Position numbers and translations under genes: made by a program
Assembly: GCF_000172555.1 (NCBI RefSeq)
Contig: NZ_ABOX02000015.1
Span: 1-64,000, forward strand
DNA: 64,000 nt
Source of the DNA: Pedosphaera parvula Ellin514
GTDB taxonomy: Bacteria; Verrucomicrobiota; Verrucomicrobiia; Limisphaerales; Pedosphaeraceae
Direction: 5' to 3'
Notes under the pieces: model-generated
Told to the model about the DNA's origin: nothing
What the model saw: the letters and a program-made list of their open reading frames with translations, nothing else
Database searches by the model: none
Part shown: positions 1 through 10,300 of the stretch, piece by piece
Position numbering within the stretch: position 1 is the first letter of the stretch
Layout of the letters: each line of letters begins with the position of its first letter

Positions 1-304
1 ACTGGAAATCACCGCCGTGAACGTGGAGTATTTAAACCGCGGCCAGTTGCGGGTGCACCGGCTCAACCGGGGCTTTGCCTGGCTGGATGCCGGCACCAGC
101 AGCAGCCTCCATGAAGCCTCGGCCTACGTCCAGACCATTGAGAAGCGCCAGGGCATCAAGATCGGCTGCCCGGAGGAGGCCGCCTTCCACAGCGGCTTTC
201 TTTCCCTCCATGAGCTCGAATCCCTCACGGCCAAGATCCCCAAGTGCGAATACCGCGATTACCTCGGCGCCCTGGTGGCGGAAACCAAACGCTTGAAACC
301 CTAG
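1..304 (+). CDS. rfbA: Glucose-1-phosphate thymidylyltransferase, C-terminal end (partial)
   Basis: The first 304 bases are open in the frame starting at base 2 and encode about 100 residues of the C-terminal part of an RfbA-type nucleotidyltransferase; the start lies left of the window. Recognisable family features are the stretch RGFAWLDAGTSSSLHEAS followed by an EKRQG-IKIGCPEE block, where the enzyme's end-product and dimer contacts lie. RfbA joins dTTP and glucose-1-phosphate to give dTDP-glucose, the first step of dTDP-L-rhamnose synthesis in the cytoplasm. The stop (TAG, 302-304) is 10 bases before the next gene's ATG, so the three genes probably form one operon. Function is secure; the missing N-terminus hides the catalytic site. 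Confidence 0.9.
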   Translation, partial: LEITAVNVEYLNRGQLRVHRLNRGFAWLDAGTSSSLHEASAYVQTIEKRQGIKIGCPEEAAFHSGFLSLHELESLTAKIPKCEYRDYLGALVAETKRLKP

Positions 305-313
305 TTGCCTCCC

Positions 314-1261
314 ATGATTCTTTTACTCGGCGCCACCGGCTACATCGGCCAGGCCTTTGCCACGGAACTCCAAAGGCGCCACCAGCCTTTCACCGCGCTC
401 TCACGCAAGGAACTGGATTACACCAAATTCGAGCTCTTCCTCAAGCACCTCCAGCGCACCAAACCGGAGTTTGTCGTCAATGCGGCGGGTTATACCGGCA
501 AACCCAATGTGGATGCCTGCGAGAATGCCAAAGCCGACACCCTCCAGGGCAATACCCTCCTGCCCCAAACCATTGCCCAGGCCTGTGCCGCGGCCCAGGT
601 CCCCTGGGGCCACGTCTCCTCGGGTTGCATCTACTCCGGGGCCAAGATCAGGGTGGGCACTGAACTGCGCGTGGAAAGGGACCTTACCCGTCCGGATTTG
701 AAAACTCTGGTGGCCTCCAATCCCCAGGCCATCCTGGGCTTCACGGAAAATGACGAGCCCAATTTCTCCTTCCGCCAGCCGCCCTGCAGCTTCTACAGCG
801 GCACCAAGGCGCTGGCGGAGGAGGCCATCCAGGACCTGGGCCAGAGCTATATCTGGCGCCTGCGCATTCCCTTTGATGAATGCGACAACGCCCGCAACTA
901 CCTGACCAAGGTCCAGCGCTATCCCAAGGTTTATGACAACGTCAACTCCATTTCCCAGCGCGCCGATTTTGTGAGCGCCTGCCTGGACTTGTGGCAGCTC
1001 CGGGCCCCCTTTGGCATTTACAATGTCACCAACCCGGGCTTTTTCACCACCCGCCAGGTGGTGAGCGCCATTGAGCGCATCCTCAAACCCAGCCGTCGTT
1101 TTGAATTCTGGGAAAGCGACGAGGAGTTTTACCAGGTCGCAGCCAAGACTCCCCGCTCCAACTGCGTCATGGACACCTCAAAGTTGCTGGCCACGGGCGT
1201 CAAGATCCGCAGCGCCCAGGAGGCGCTCGAATACTCCCTGCGCCATTGGAAACCCGAATAA
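314..1261 (+). CDS. NRS/ER-like dTDP-4-keto-rhamnose 3,5-epimerase/4-reductase
   Basis: This is a short-chain dehydrogenase of about 315 residues with the nucleotide-binding motif GATGYIG at its very N-terminus and the catalytic YxxxK as YSGTK. The ATG at 314 is preferred over the in-frame TTG at 305 because it places the Rossmann strand directly at the start. It sits where rfbD is normally found, but several blocks (NAAGYTGKPNVD, SSGCIYSG, a PNF...FYSGTKA block, RNYLTKVQRY, GIYNVTNPG) match what I recall of the plant NRS/ER (UER1/RHM C-terminal) enzymes rather than classical RfbD. Those enzymes do both the 3,5-epimerisation and the 4-reduction, which would explain why no rfbC lies between rfbA and rfbB. 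The bifunctional role is inferred; a plain reductase is the alternative. Confidence 0.8.
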   Translation: MILLLGATGYIGQAFATELQRRHQPFTALSRKELDYTKFELFLKHLQRTKPEFVVNAAGYTGKPNVDACENAKADTLQGNTLLPQTIAQACAAAQVPWGHVSSGCIYSGAKIRVGTELRVERDLTRPDLKTLVASNPQAILGFTENDEPNFSFRQPPCSFYSGTKALAEEAIQDLGQSYIWRLRIPFDECDNARNYLTKVQRYPKVYDNVNSISQRADFVSACLDLWQLRAPFGIYNVTNPGFFTTRQVVSAIERILKPSRRFEFWESDEEFYQVAAKTPRSNCVMDTSKLLATGVKIRSAQEALEYSLRHWKPE

Positions 1262-1277
1262 GTTTTAGCTCTCTTTC

Positions 1278-2291
1278 ATGAATTTACTCATTACCGGCGG
1301 CGCGGGCTTCATCGGCGCCAACCTCATCCAGCTCATCATTGATAATCCCGGGATTACGCGGCTCGTCAATCTCGATGCCCTGACCTATGCCGGGCACCTG
1401 GCCAACCTGGAGCAGGTCTCCCGGCATCCCAATTACGTCTTTGAAAAAGCCGATCTCCGCGACAAATCGGCCGTCCTGGAGGTGGTGCAAAAACATGCCA
1501 TCACCCACGTGATGCACCTGGCGGCCGAATCCCACGTGGACCGCTCCATCACCGGGCCGGGCGATTTCATCCAGACCAACATCGTTGGCACCTTCAACCT
1601 GCTGGAAGCCTGCCGCGGTTTTTGGGGCACTGATCTGAAGGATAAACGTTTTCACCACATTTCCACCGATGAAGTCTATGGCAGCCTGGGGGCCACGGGT
1701 TATTTCCTGGAGACAACTCCTTACGCGCCCAACTCCCCCTACTCGGCCAGCAAGGCCTCCAGTGACCTGCTCGTGCGCGCCTACCACCACACCTATGGCC
1801 TGCCCACGGTGATCACCAATTGCTCCAACAACTACGGCCCCTTCCAGTTCCCGGAGAAGCTCATCCCCGTGGTCATTCAAAGCGTCCTGGCCCGCCAACC
1901 CATTCCCGTCTATGGTGATGGCCTGAATGTGCGCGACTGGCTTTACGTGCGCGACCACGCCCAGGCCCTCTGGCAGGTACTCACCCGGGGAAAGGAGGGC
2001 GAGACCTACAACGTCGGCGGCCACAACGAGTGGGCCAATATCCACATCGTCCAGCTCATCTGCGACCTGATTGATGAACTGGCCCCGCAGGTGGGCGGCA
2101 ACTCCCGCCAGTTGATTACCTACGTCAAGGACCGGCCCGGCCATGACCGGCGCTACGCCATTGACGCCACCCGGATCAAAAACGAACTCGGCTGGGTCCC
2201 CGCCCACACCTTCGAACAGGGCATTCGCGAAACCGTCCAGTGGTATCTCGACAATCAACCCTGGGTTGCCGAGGTGAAAAAAAAGGCATAG
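1278..2291 (+). CDS. rfbB: dTDP-glucose 4,6-dehydratase
   Basis: The 337-residue protein has all the marks of RfbB: the NAD-binding GGAGFIGAN at the N-terminus, the substrate loop [10 protein letters not shown] carrying the Asp-Glu pair, the catalytic YSASKASSD (YxxxK), and the [17 protein letters not shown] block of the sugar-binding domain. Length is normal for the family. It converts dTDP-glucose to dTDP-4-keto-6-deoxyglucose, the substrate of the preceding gene's product. It starts 16 bases after that gene's stop, in the same direction. The final residues run into a lysine-rich AEVKKKA tail. Confidence 0.95.
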   Translation: MNLLITGGAGFIGANLIQLIIDNPGITRLVNLDALTYAGHLANLEQVSRHPNYVFEKADLRDKSAVLEVVQKHAITHVMHLAAESHVDRSITGPGDFIQTNIVGTFNLLEACRGFWGTDLKDKRFHHISTDEVYGSLGATGYFLETTPYAPNSPYSASKASSDLLVRAYHHTYGLPTVITNCSNNYGPFQFPEKLIPVVIQSVLARQPIPVYGDGLNVRDWLYVRDHAQALWQVLTRGKEGETYNVGGHNEWANIHIVQLICDLIDELAPQVGGNSRQLITYVKDRPGHDRRYAIDATRIKNELGWVPAHTFEQGIRETVQWYLDNQPWVAEVKKKA

Positions 2292-2588
2292 CAGAGGGTT
2301 TGTAATATCCAGGCACGGGTAGCAATACTCGTAAATTCACCGGATTTCCTCTGCGCTGCATCGTGTGCGAGGGAGCACTCTCTTTACAGCACTTTACAGC
2401 GTTCGAGAAAGGCGGTTGGCAAAGAGCCCTGGTTCATCTCCATAGGACTACTGCGCAAGATTGTAGCCGAGATTAAAGTCCACGGATTGCAAAATTGTTC
2501 TCCACGTGCGATTTAGTATGCGCCTTTCAGATACAGTGTGCTACAAATAGAACCACCGGCACGCTGAGGTCATTAATCAGAAAACGTA
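2292..2588. other. Intergenic region without a recognised gene
   Basis: About 300 bases between rfbB and the next secreted-protein gene. I see no convincing reading frame, tRNA or strong hairpin. The next gene's promoter is expected here because base composition becomes more AT-rich towards 2580, but no -35/-10 pair stands out. Confidence 0.4.
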
Positions 2589-5500
2589 ATGCTCTTAATC
2601 TATATGAGTCTATCGCTTGTACTGCCCGGATCAGACAAACGTTCATGCAAATTCCAAACCAATGTTCGCGCAACGCGAAAAACAACCTCAGGAACTGCCA
2701 CGGCGTTTGGCGTGGTTTGCATGCTCATGTTCCTTGGGGCAGTCGCGGAAGCGGGGACGTGGACCGCGCTGACGCATGCGCCACCGGCCGGTCTTAACAA
2801 CGCCCTTCTGTTGGGCGATGGGACGGTGATGTGCGGAGACGGCGGCAAGAATTGGTATCGGCTGACACCGGATATTCATGGCAGCTACATCAGCGGGACG
2901 TGGACCACCATGGCGTCAATGCGCGACACCCGCCTGTTCTATGCATCGCAAGTCCTGACCAACGGCAATGTTTTTGTCTGCGGCGGCGAGTACGGCACGG
3001 GCAGGGGAAGGGCGGAAGTATACAATCCGTTGGCAAATTCCTGGACCTCGACCCCGCTTCCAGGGATTGGTTACTCGGATGCGGAATCGAAGATGCTGCC
3101 CAACGGAAATGTTGTACTGGAGCATAGCGTTTATAGCGTTGCCAGCAATAGTTGGATTTCGGTCAACGCCCTGCGGGGCCAAGGGGAAGCCTGCTGGGTC
3201 AAACTCCCGGACGACAGCATCCTGACAGTGGATGGCGGGGCGAACACCGCATCACGCTTCATTCCCGCGCAAAACAAATGGATTTCAGACACAACCTGTC
3301 CGGTGGCACTTTACGGCTATGGTTTTGAGGAGGGGGCGACGCATTTGCTGCCAAATGGCAAGGTGTTTTTCATCGGCGGCACGGTCAATACGGCAATTTA
3401 CACCCCGAGCGGCAGCACTGCTGCCGGTACCTGGGCGGCTGGTCCCACGATGATGTTCGGAACGAATGCGCTGGGGGCGGTTGACGCGCCATCTGCCCTG
3501 ATGGTGAACGGCAGGGTGCTTTGTGCGCTTGGTCCCACGAATGGTTTTAATTCCCCAACTTATTTCTATGAGTACGACTACACGACCAACGGTTTCACGC
3601 AGGTGGATGGTCCGACCGGGCCGACCTACAACAACGCTCCGTTTGCGAGCGCCATGCTCGATCTGCCGGATGGAAACGTGCTGTTCATCGGGGGGCAGGG
3701 GAGCACCAAAGTTTACGTTTACGCGCCCGATGGCACACCGTTGACGAATGGATTGCCGGTCATCAGCAATATCACGGAAAATGTGGACGGCTCGTATCAT
3801 CTTACCGGCACGGGGCTCAACGGCATCACCGGCGGTGCGTCGTACGGGGACGATTGGCAGATGGACAGCAACTATCCAGTGGTGCGAATGACCAATAGCG
3901 TTACCGGCAATGTTTATTATGCTCGAACCTACGGATGGAACAGCACCGGCGTGGCCACCGGCAATCGGGTGGTCACGACGGAATTTACACTGCCGGCTAA
4001 TTTGACGTCTGGGACGTATTCGCTGGTGGTGACGGCCAACGGCAACAGTTCGGCACCCACGAATTTCACCTACGCGCCACTCAGCGCGCCGACCGGGCTG
4101 GTCGTGACGAACGGCTTGAATGCGCAGGTTGGTTTGTCGTGGAACGCGGTTTCAGGAGCGACCAGCTACAACCTGAAGCGTTACACGACCAGTGGCGGGC
4201 CGTATTATTCGCTGGCGGTCAACCTGACCGGTACGAATTACCAGGATGCGGGATTGGTGAACGGGACGGGGTATTTTTATGTGGTGTCGGCGGTGGGCAG
4301 CGGCGGGCCGAGTGCCAACTCCCCCCAGGTCATTGGCACGCCAGTGGGGCCACCGCCGATTCCTGCCGGGTTTAACGCTATGCCGGGCAACGGGCAGCTC
4401 ACCTTGACGTGGACCGCCAGTTTTGGGGCGACGAGCTATAATTTGCAGCGGTCCACGACCAGCGGCGGCCCCTACACGACCGTGGCCAATCCGACTGGTA
4501 CGACTTACATCAACGCCGGACTGGTGAACGGCACGACGTATTACTACGTGCTTTCCGCGGTGAATTCGCACGGTCCGAGCGCGAACAGCGGGCAGGTGAG
4601 CGCGGCCCCTTCGACCGTCGCCAATGGATTGATCGGTTACTGGAAGTTTGACGAGGGTTCGGGAATCAGCGCGGCTGATTCCTCCGGCAATAACAATGTG
4701 GGCACATTGGCAAACAGTCCAAGCTGGGTAGCTCCGGGCAAAGTCGGCCCGGCAGCGCTTCAGCTCAATGCCGCAAACTTGCAGATGGTTTCCGTTTCGG
4801 ATGCGACCAGTCTCGACCCGACCAGCGGGCTTACGATCACCGCCTGGGTTAATGCCGCCAACTGGAGCGGGAACCGGCGGGTTCTGCAGAAGGGCGATGG
4901 TGACAATCAATACCGATTGCTGGCCGAAGGAGGCGTGTTCAAGTTTGACCTGAGCGGGGTCGGCACACTGACCACGACCTTGCCGGCCGTTAGCACGTGG
5001 GTTCACGTCGCCGGGACGTGGAATGGCACCACCATGGTGATTTACTACAACGGTGTGAGCAAGGCCAGCCTGGCGGCCAGTGGCACCAATGGGATCACAA
5101 CCGATGCGCTGGCGATTGGCGCAAAAAATGGCAGCAGCGCCACTGGCGACTATTTCCTGGGCACACTGGACGATGTGCGCGTCTATAATCGCGGGTTGAG
5201 CGCTTCCGAAATTGCCGTGGTCATGGCGCCGCCGTTGGGAGTGCCGACGGGATTGACGACGACGCCCGGCAACGCGCAAGTGAGTCTGGCGTGGGCAGTC
5301 GGTGCGGGGGCAACCAGTTACCATGTGAAGCGTTCGACAACCAGCGGCGGGCCGTACACCATCGTGGCCAGTCCAACTGCGACCAGTTACCTTGATACGG
5401 GACTGGCCAACGCGACGATATATTACTATGTGGTTTCGGCGGTCAATGCCAGCGGTGAGGGCGCCAACTCCGTTGAAGCCAGCGCAACGCCTTTTGGGCC

Positions 5501-5708
5501 ACCCATCGTTCTGACTGCGTCACCGACTGTGAACGGACAATTCAGCCTGCAATTTGCGGGAACGGATGGTCAGAATTACGTGGTCGAGACTTCCTCCAAC
5601 CTGGTGAACTGGACCGCTGTTTACACCAACATGCAGAGCGGCGGTTCGTTCCTCTTCACCGATGCCAACGCGACCAATTTTACCAGCTTCTACCGCGTCC
5701 GACAGTGA
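2589..5708 (+). CDS. Secreted kelch/FnIII/LamG modular protein
   Basis: A 1039-residue exported protein. After a hydrophobic stretch ending ...FLGAVAEAG (about residues 40-55) comes a galactose-oxidase-like kelch propeller (about 55-400) with repeated VLTNGNVFVCGG and LPNGKVFFIGG blades, then an immunoglobulin-like segment, two fibronectin III domains (about 500-590 and 590-675), a LamG/concanavalin-like jelly roll beginning NGLIGYWKFDEGSG (about 679-877), a third FnIII, and a C-terminal beta domain ending FYRVRQ. I cannot identify copper-ligand residues of true galactose oxidase with confidence, so enzyme activity is open. The start is uncertain: the signal-like segment lies unusually far from the first ATG and no in-frame ATG is closer. 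It lies just outside the left repeat of the island. Confidence 0.75.
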   Translation: MLLIYMSLSLVLPGSDKRSCKFQTNVRATRKTTSGTATAFGVVCMLMFLGAVAEAGTWTALTHAPPAGLNNALLLGDGTVMCGDGGKNWYRLTPDIHGSYISGTWTTMASMRDTRLFYASQVLTNGNVFVCGGEYGTGRGRAEVYNPLANSWTSTPLPGIGYSDAESKMLPNGNVVLEHSVYSVASNSWISVNALRGQGEACWVKLPDDSILTVDGGANTASRFIPAQNKWISDTTCPVALYGYGFEEGATHLLPNGKVFFIGGTVNTAIYTPSGSTAAGTWAAGPTMMFGTNALGAVDAPSALMVNGRVLCALGPTNGFNSPTYFYEYDYTTNGFTQVDGPTGPTYNNAPFASAMLDLPDGNVLFIGGQGSTKVYVYAPDGTPLTNGLPVISNITENVDGSYHLTGTGLNGITGGASYGDDWQMDSNYPVVRMTNSVTGNVYYARTYGWNSTGVATGNRVVTTEFTLPANLTSGTYSLVVTANGNSSAPTNFTYAPLSAPTGLVVTNGLNAQVGLSWNAVSGATSYNLKRYTTSGGPYYSLAVNLTGTNYQDAGLVNGTGYFYVVSAVGSGGPSANSPQVIGTPVGPPPIPAGFNAMPGNGQLTLTWTASFGATSYNLQRSTTSGGPYTTVANPTGTTYINAGLVNGTTYYYVLSAVNSHGPSANSGQVSAAPSTVANGLIGYWKFDEGSGISAADSSGNNNVGTLANSPSWVAPGKVGPAALQLNAANLQMVSVSDATSLDPTSGLTITAWVNAANWSGNRRVLQKGDGDNQYRLLAEGGVFKFDLSGVGTLTTTLPAVSTWVHVAGTWNGTTMVIYYNGVSKASLAASGTNGITTDALAIGAKNGSSATGDYFLGTLDDVRVYNRGLSASEIAVVMAPPLGVPTGLTTTPGNAQVSLAWAVGAGATSYHVKRSTTSGGPYTIVASPTATSYLDTGLANATIYYYVVSAVNASGEGANSVEASATPFGPPIVLTASPTVNGQFSLQFAGTDGQNYVVETSSNLVNWTAVYTNMQSGGSFLFTDANATNFTSFYRVRQ

Positions 5709-5719
5709 ACGAGTGTAAT

Positions 5720-5745
5720 ATGACCATCACGGATGACCATCACGG
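5720..5745 (+). repeat. 13-bp tandem duplication (2 copies)
   Basis: ATGACCATCACGG occurs twice head to tail directly before the left island repeat and 11 bases after the stop codon of the kelch protein. It could be slippage or a scar at the junction where the integrase part of an older element was lost. Confidence 0.7.
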
Positions 5746-5758
5746 GGCGGCGGGATCG

Positions 5759-5922
5759 GCGAATTGGGCGCTTGCACTCGTTGATGACCTTATGGTATTG
5801 ATGTTGTCGATGCTGGCAATCGCGTCTATTTTAGCTAAGAGCAACATTGCTCTGTTTGACGCAAGTTGTTGGTAATCAGATAGCCCACGTGGCGGAATTG
5901 GCAGACGCGCTAGATTCAGGTT
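5759..5922. repeat. Left copy of 164-bp island-flanking direct repeat
   Basis: Bases 5759-5922 match 58879-59042 with only two differences (5780 G/A and 5879 G/C). The repeat comprises the region just upstream of the integrase start, a perfect 7-bp inverted repeat (5838-5853, AGAGCAA/TTGCTCT), and the first 40 bases of a tRNA-Leu gene, stopping in the anticodon loop. Left of 5759 the sequence is unrelated to the integrase, so this copy is the remnant of an integrase-tRNA junction. Together the two copies delimit about 53 kb. Confidence 0.9.
5883..5922 (+). pseudogene. 5' half of tRNA-Leu (split copy)
   Basis: Identical to bases 1-40 of the intact tRNA-Leu(CAG) at 59003-59087: acceptor strand, D arm, and the 5' half of the anticodon arm. 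It breaks off after CAGGTT in the anticodon loop and continues into unrelated sequence that cannot complete the cloverleaf. Tyrosine recombinases commonly cross over in the anticodon loop, which fits this breakpoint. Confidence 0.9.
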
Positions 5923-6472
5923 TTTGTTCTGATCGTTTTCACCCGCTTCCTTCCCGTTTCATCCCATTGCAACGAAAGCATTGATTCTATTGATCAAAAC
6001 GGCTGTTCCTGCGAAAAAGCAGCGCCTGCCTTGGGCGTTCGAAACAGAAGCCTTTCTAGCACCAGAACTAGCACAGCGTTTGAAAATTATCTTTTGTTGA
6101 TTTGCAATAACTTAGGAAATTTCCTTCGAGCCATACTCATTTTGCCTAGAAACTAGCGCGTCCAATAAGAACTTAAAATCGGTTGTTTAGATCAGATGTT
6201 AATATTCCAGTGCTCCGATTAACATGGCTCACCTGTTCACGTAACATAGCAATTTCGCAAGGAAGTAAGTCCGATTCCGACCCTCGCCTCCAAGTCTTGA
6301 ATGCTTGGGCTTCAATAGTTTTGGAGGGTTCGCGGGTTCCATTGCCAGAGAAAATCTCTGGCTGGTGATGATTCGTGCGTGTTCAGTGCAAGTGCGGCGC
6401 GAGTTCGCCCACTATCCTTTAACGCGCCAGGAGTTGATTGCTTTAGCCTCGTAGTGGATCAACTATGAAGTA
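5923..6472. other. Gene-poor left end of the island
   Basis: About 550 bases directly inside the left repeat without a supported gene. A short open stretch at 6183-6368 has no family resemblance or ribosome site that I can see. The region probably holds recombination-related DNA and decayed sequence leading into the integrase pseudogene. Confidence 0.5.
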
Positions 6473-7085
6473 GCGATTCTGGATTTACCGGCGAGACAAC
6501 GGGATTTTTTATCTTCAGGACTCGGAGACGAACACGCTGGAGAGCCTGCGCACCCGCGATGAGGAGCAGGCCAGGAGCTTGCTCCACACCAAAAACGAGG
6601 CAGCCCGTCAACCGATCATGAACCGCCAGATGGCTCGGGTTTATCTCTAGGCGGCTGATCCAACCATCCAGAAACGAACTTTGGTCAATGTCTAGGTGGA
6701 GGCAATCGCCACCAACAAGCGGGAGACGACCTGGCGTTGATGGGAAAAATGCCACCAATTACCACCCTTTTAAATCGTTGATGCCGCTGGCGGTGGTTGA
6801 AACCCAGGCTGAACACTTCGGATGGAGTTCCGACGAACGTCTGCTCACGGCGTCTACATAATTTGTCCTGGATATGGGTTAGCTTCCCTGACGAGAAGCA
6901 ACAAGGAAGCATCAAACGGAAAGGAATCCTGAGCGCCGGGCGTACTACAATTTGCTCTGGCATTTGAGTGCCTTCCAAACTGACTCAGAGCGATGCTGAA
7001 AGCTGAGGATGTGGATTGGAGAGATTGGGTGATTAGCTTTGATTGTCTTAAGACTCGTTGGCGCGGTGGCAAACCATCCCCCAGT
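6473..7085 (+). pseudogene. Degenerate tyrosine recombinase (integrase)
   Basis: Translating across several stops and frameshifts gives pieces recognisable as an integrase family common in Verrucomicrobia: FWIYRRDNGIFYLQDSETNT at the start, then a KNEAARQP...RQMARVYL helix ending in a stop, later ERNPERRAYYNLLWHLSA (equivalent to the usual FYQLAWHLGASQSD block) and finally LKTRWRGGKP. The C-terminal catalytic His-Arg and Tyr blocks are missing. It is a different integrase subfamily from the intact one at 57733-58869, so it records an earlier element at this tRNA site. It cannot make a working protein. Confidence 0.8.
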
Positions 7086-7370
7086 TTCGGGGTATAGCCA
7101 GATCGTGTGGGCATCAAGTAGCATCTTTCACACCCATGAACCGAATAGCCCCAGCAAACATCTGGATATTATGACCATTAGAGCCGCTTCCTTATCACCC
7201 CGGATTGCGCCGATTTTCAGCCGTCACCGTTTTCCGGAGGATGCAAAATCGTCGCCCCCTTGTCAGAAAGATGTTGGTCAAGCAGATAACCAGTCCGTTC
7301 TCCCTCAAGACCATCTTAACAATCAATAAAAACCTGATCAGTCACAAATAAGACCCCATGAAGACAACAC
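7074..7370 (+). repeat. Leader repeat, copy A (upstream of autotransporter-repeat gene)
   Basis: This stretch, from the palindrome ATCCCCCAGTTTCGGGGTAT (7076-7095) to the start codon region of the gene at 7358, is clearly related to 16228-16444. Shared blocks include GAAAGAT..TTGGT, CAATCAATAAAA and ATAAGACCC(C/T)ATGAAG. It probably carries the promoter and 5' leader of the downstream gene. Copy B is shorter and leads only to a six-codon frame. Confidence 0.75.
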
Positions 7371-10300
7371 ATCTTTCCAACATGAATCCAGGATTGCCCA
7401 GGAAGCTGAGTGATCATTTGGTCCAAATTCGGCAGCCAATTCTCGCATTGAGCCTGATGTTACTCTCAATGGGCGGCGTCTCGGCAGCGAATTTGACTTG
7501 GGACGCCGGCAATACCAATAACGGTGCGACCATTAATCCGGCGAGTGGCAGTTGGAATACCGATACCGCCAACCTTGGTTGGAACAACGGCAGCGGCAAT
7601 GTGAGTTGGACCCAGACCAGCACCACCGCGGGGCTTAACGGTGCCATATTCAATGGCCCGGATGCCGCGGCTGGCACCTATCAAATATCACTTGATCTTG
7701 GTCAAATCGCTTTCACCAATCTGGCCATAAACGCCAATGGATACACCTTCAACGGCCCCGGCTCCATGTTCCTGAACACTTCTGGAACCTTGCTGGTTGC
7801 CGACGGCAAGAATGTAACCTTCAACAACAATTTTGCGCAGAACAACAGCGCCAAATTCTGGCAACTGGGCACCGGCCCCGTTCCAGCCACGATGACGGTT
7901 AATGGCAATATCGCCGGCGACCAGATCGTTTTCAACAGCACTAATGGCAGCACCTTCTTGTTGGGGGGTAATACTGCGGGTTCGGTGGTAACCATTGATG
8001 CCAATGTATGGCAGACCAACGGTACATCCACGGGTGTCGCCACCTGGCAGGTCGGCCGTGCCGTTCCGGGTTCGGGGAACAACAACACCGGCGTTTTCGT
8101 TTTGGACGGCCCCAACACGGTCATGAACTTCAATACCTCGCTCCAGATTTCCCGTGGGGGTGGGAATGGGACTGTAATACTGCAAAATGGCGCCACGATG
8201 AACGTCGGGACGGTTTCTGCGGCGCAAAACGTCCAGATCGAGAGTGAATCCGGCGGCACCCCGCATGGCACATTCAAAATGTATGGCGGCACCCTGAATG
8301 TGGGCGCGGTGGGTTCCGGCACCGCCATCGGCCAGATCAAATTGGCCCAGCAGGGTTCTCCGGCGGGCGCGACGGCGGTGTTCACCCAGACCGGCGGCGT
8401 GGTCAATGCCTGGGGCGGCATTTTTATCGGAGCCGCCAGCGGCACCTTCAACGGCGGCACGGCTGCCTTCACCAATTCCGGCGGATTTCTCTATATTGGT
8501 TCAGGTGGTTCAATTGGCGTCAGCCGTGGCACGGTTTTCCCCCCGACCAATTACTTCGTACTCTCGGGCGGCACCGTGGGGGCCTTGTCGAGTTGGATTT
8601 CATCTGTACCGATGATGCTGGATACGCTCAACGGCAACATCACCTTCCAATGTGCTGATGCCAACACCACGCCCTTTAATATTTCACTTTCCGGTGCGCT
8701 TACGGGCCCAGGTGGGTTGAACAAAACGGGTGGCGGCACGCTGCAATTGAGTGGCGCCAACAACTATGCCGGGAGCACCGTGGTCAGCGACGGAACTTTG
8801 AGGATCATCACCAGCTTGTCGCCGACAAATGGTCCCGTTGTTTTGGATGGCTCGGCAGGTTCGCCGGTAAACACGGTGCAGGTGGCCAACGTGGGGCAAT
8901 TTTGGTCGATCGGGAATCTGACCTATGCCGCCGGCACACCCACGGCTGACTTTAACTACCTTACTTTCGTGCCCAGTACAACCGTTGCGCCGATCCAGGT
9001 CAATGGAAACCTTACCTTCACGGTCACACCTCAGGTTACTATTGCAGGCAGCGGCATCCCCGTCGGCGATTATCCGCTTATCCAATACACCGGCACGCTC
9101 TCCGGCACTCCACCAACCACGCCTGTCTCGCTGCCGCCCGGCACAGTCGCGACGATTGTGAACAACACAGCCAGCAAGCGCATCGTGTTGCATGTGACCA
9201 GTGGCGCGAATCCGGCCCTTTCATGGAGAGTGGGCAACGGCGTTTGGGACATCAATGGTACCCCGAACTGGACTCAACTTGGCAGTCCCGCCACCTACAA
9301 CCCAGATGACGGAACCAAGAGCCTGCTATTCGACGACACGGCCAGCGGAACCTCGCCGATCACCGTGACGCTGAACAGCATCGTGCATCCTGCCGGCGTT
9401 ACGGCAAACAACACGACCAAGAGCTACATCTTCGCAGGCAATGGCAGCATCGATGGAAGCGCGACCTTCACAAAATCAGGCACTGGCATGGTCACGATGG
9501 CGACAACCAATACCTACACCGGTGGCACAACCATCAACGCCGGCCAGTTGAACATCAACTACGGTGGCGACGGCAGCCTGAATTCAGCCATCGGCACGGG
9601 GCCGCTGACCAACGTCCTGGGCGCAAAGATTGACAACACCAGCGGTCATGCGGTTACGTTGCTGACGCCCATCCCCCAATATTGGCTCGACGACTGGACC
9701 TTCGTGGGTTCGGCCAACTTCAACACCGGCCCGGGAGCGGTTACTTTGGGCAGCAGCGTCGTGACATTGACGGTTGTCTCCAATGCGTTCGAAGTCGGCG
9801 GAACGATTTCCGACAACGGACTCGGCTACAAGCTGTTCAAAGCCGGCAATGGCGCATTGACCCTGAGGACCGATAACAGTTTTGCCGGGGGCTTGGAGCT
9901 CGGCTCCGGGGTATTGAACCTTGGAAGTGCCAACTGCGCTGGTAACGGCATCCTGACCATCGACGGCGGTGCGATCGATAACGTGAGCGGCTCGGATCTC
10001 ACGTTGGGCGGGGTTCTTTCTGTTTCGATCCCAATTGCCAATGGTGGGACCTTTACTTTCCTTGGCACCAGCAGTCTGGATCTTGGACCGGCGACGATCA
10101 ATGCCAACAATGGCCAGGTTATGTTCTGGAATATCGTCACCAACACCCTGACCACTGAAGGCGACATTGTCTCCGGCAACACCACGATTACCAAGATTGG
10201 CAAGGGTACCCTGGTCATCGGTGGTTTCGGGGCGAGCAGTCAATTCACGGGAATTATCAATGAAGGCCAGGTTGACCTGGCCAAAGGTGCTGGTGTGGCG

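Noticed and set aside
1284-2258. Long minus-strand open frame opposite rfbB
   Set aside because: It is the antisense shadow of a well-conserved rfbB gene and has no family resemblance or ribosome site.
4152-5324. 390-codon minus-strand open frame within the kelch/FnIII gene
   Set aside because: Arg/Gly/His-rich composition typical of the reverse of a GC-rich repetitive gene; no recognisable domain.
2589-5708. True galactose oxidase
   Set aside because: The kelch propeller is clear but I could not identify the copper-binding Tyr/His/Tyr-Cys set, so only a kelch-type fold is claimed.
6183-6368. 61-codon frame in the gene-poor left end
   Set aside because: No ribosome site, no domain and decayed surroundings; treated as noncoding.
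7702-8475. Pro/Val-rich minus-strand frame with apparent hydrophobic segments
   Set aside because: Reverse translation of Asn/Gly/Thr-rich repeats produces such sequences; it overlaps a supported gene entirely.
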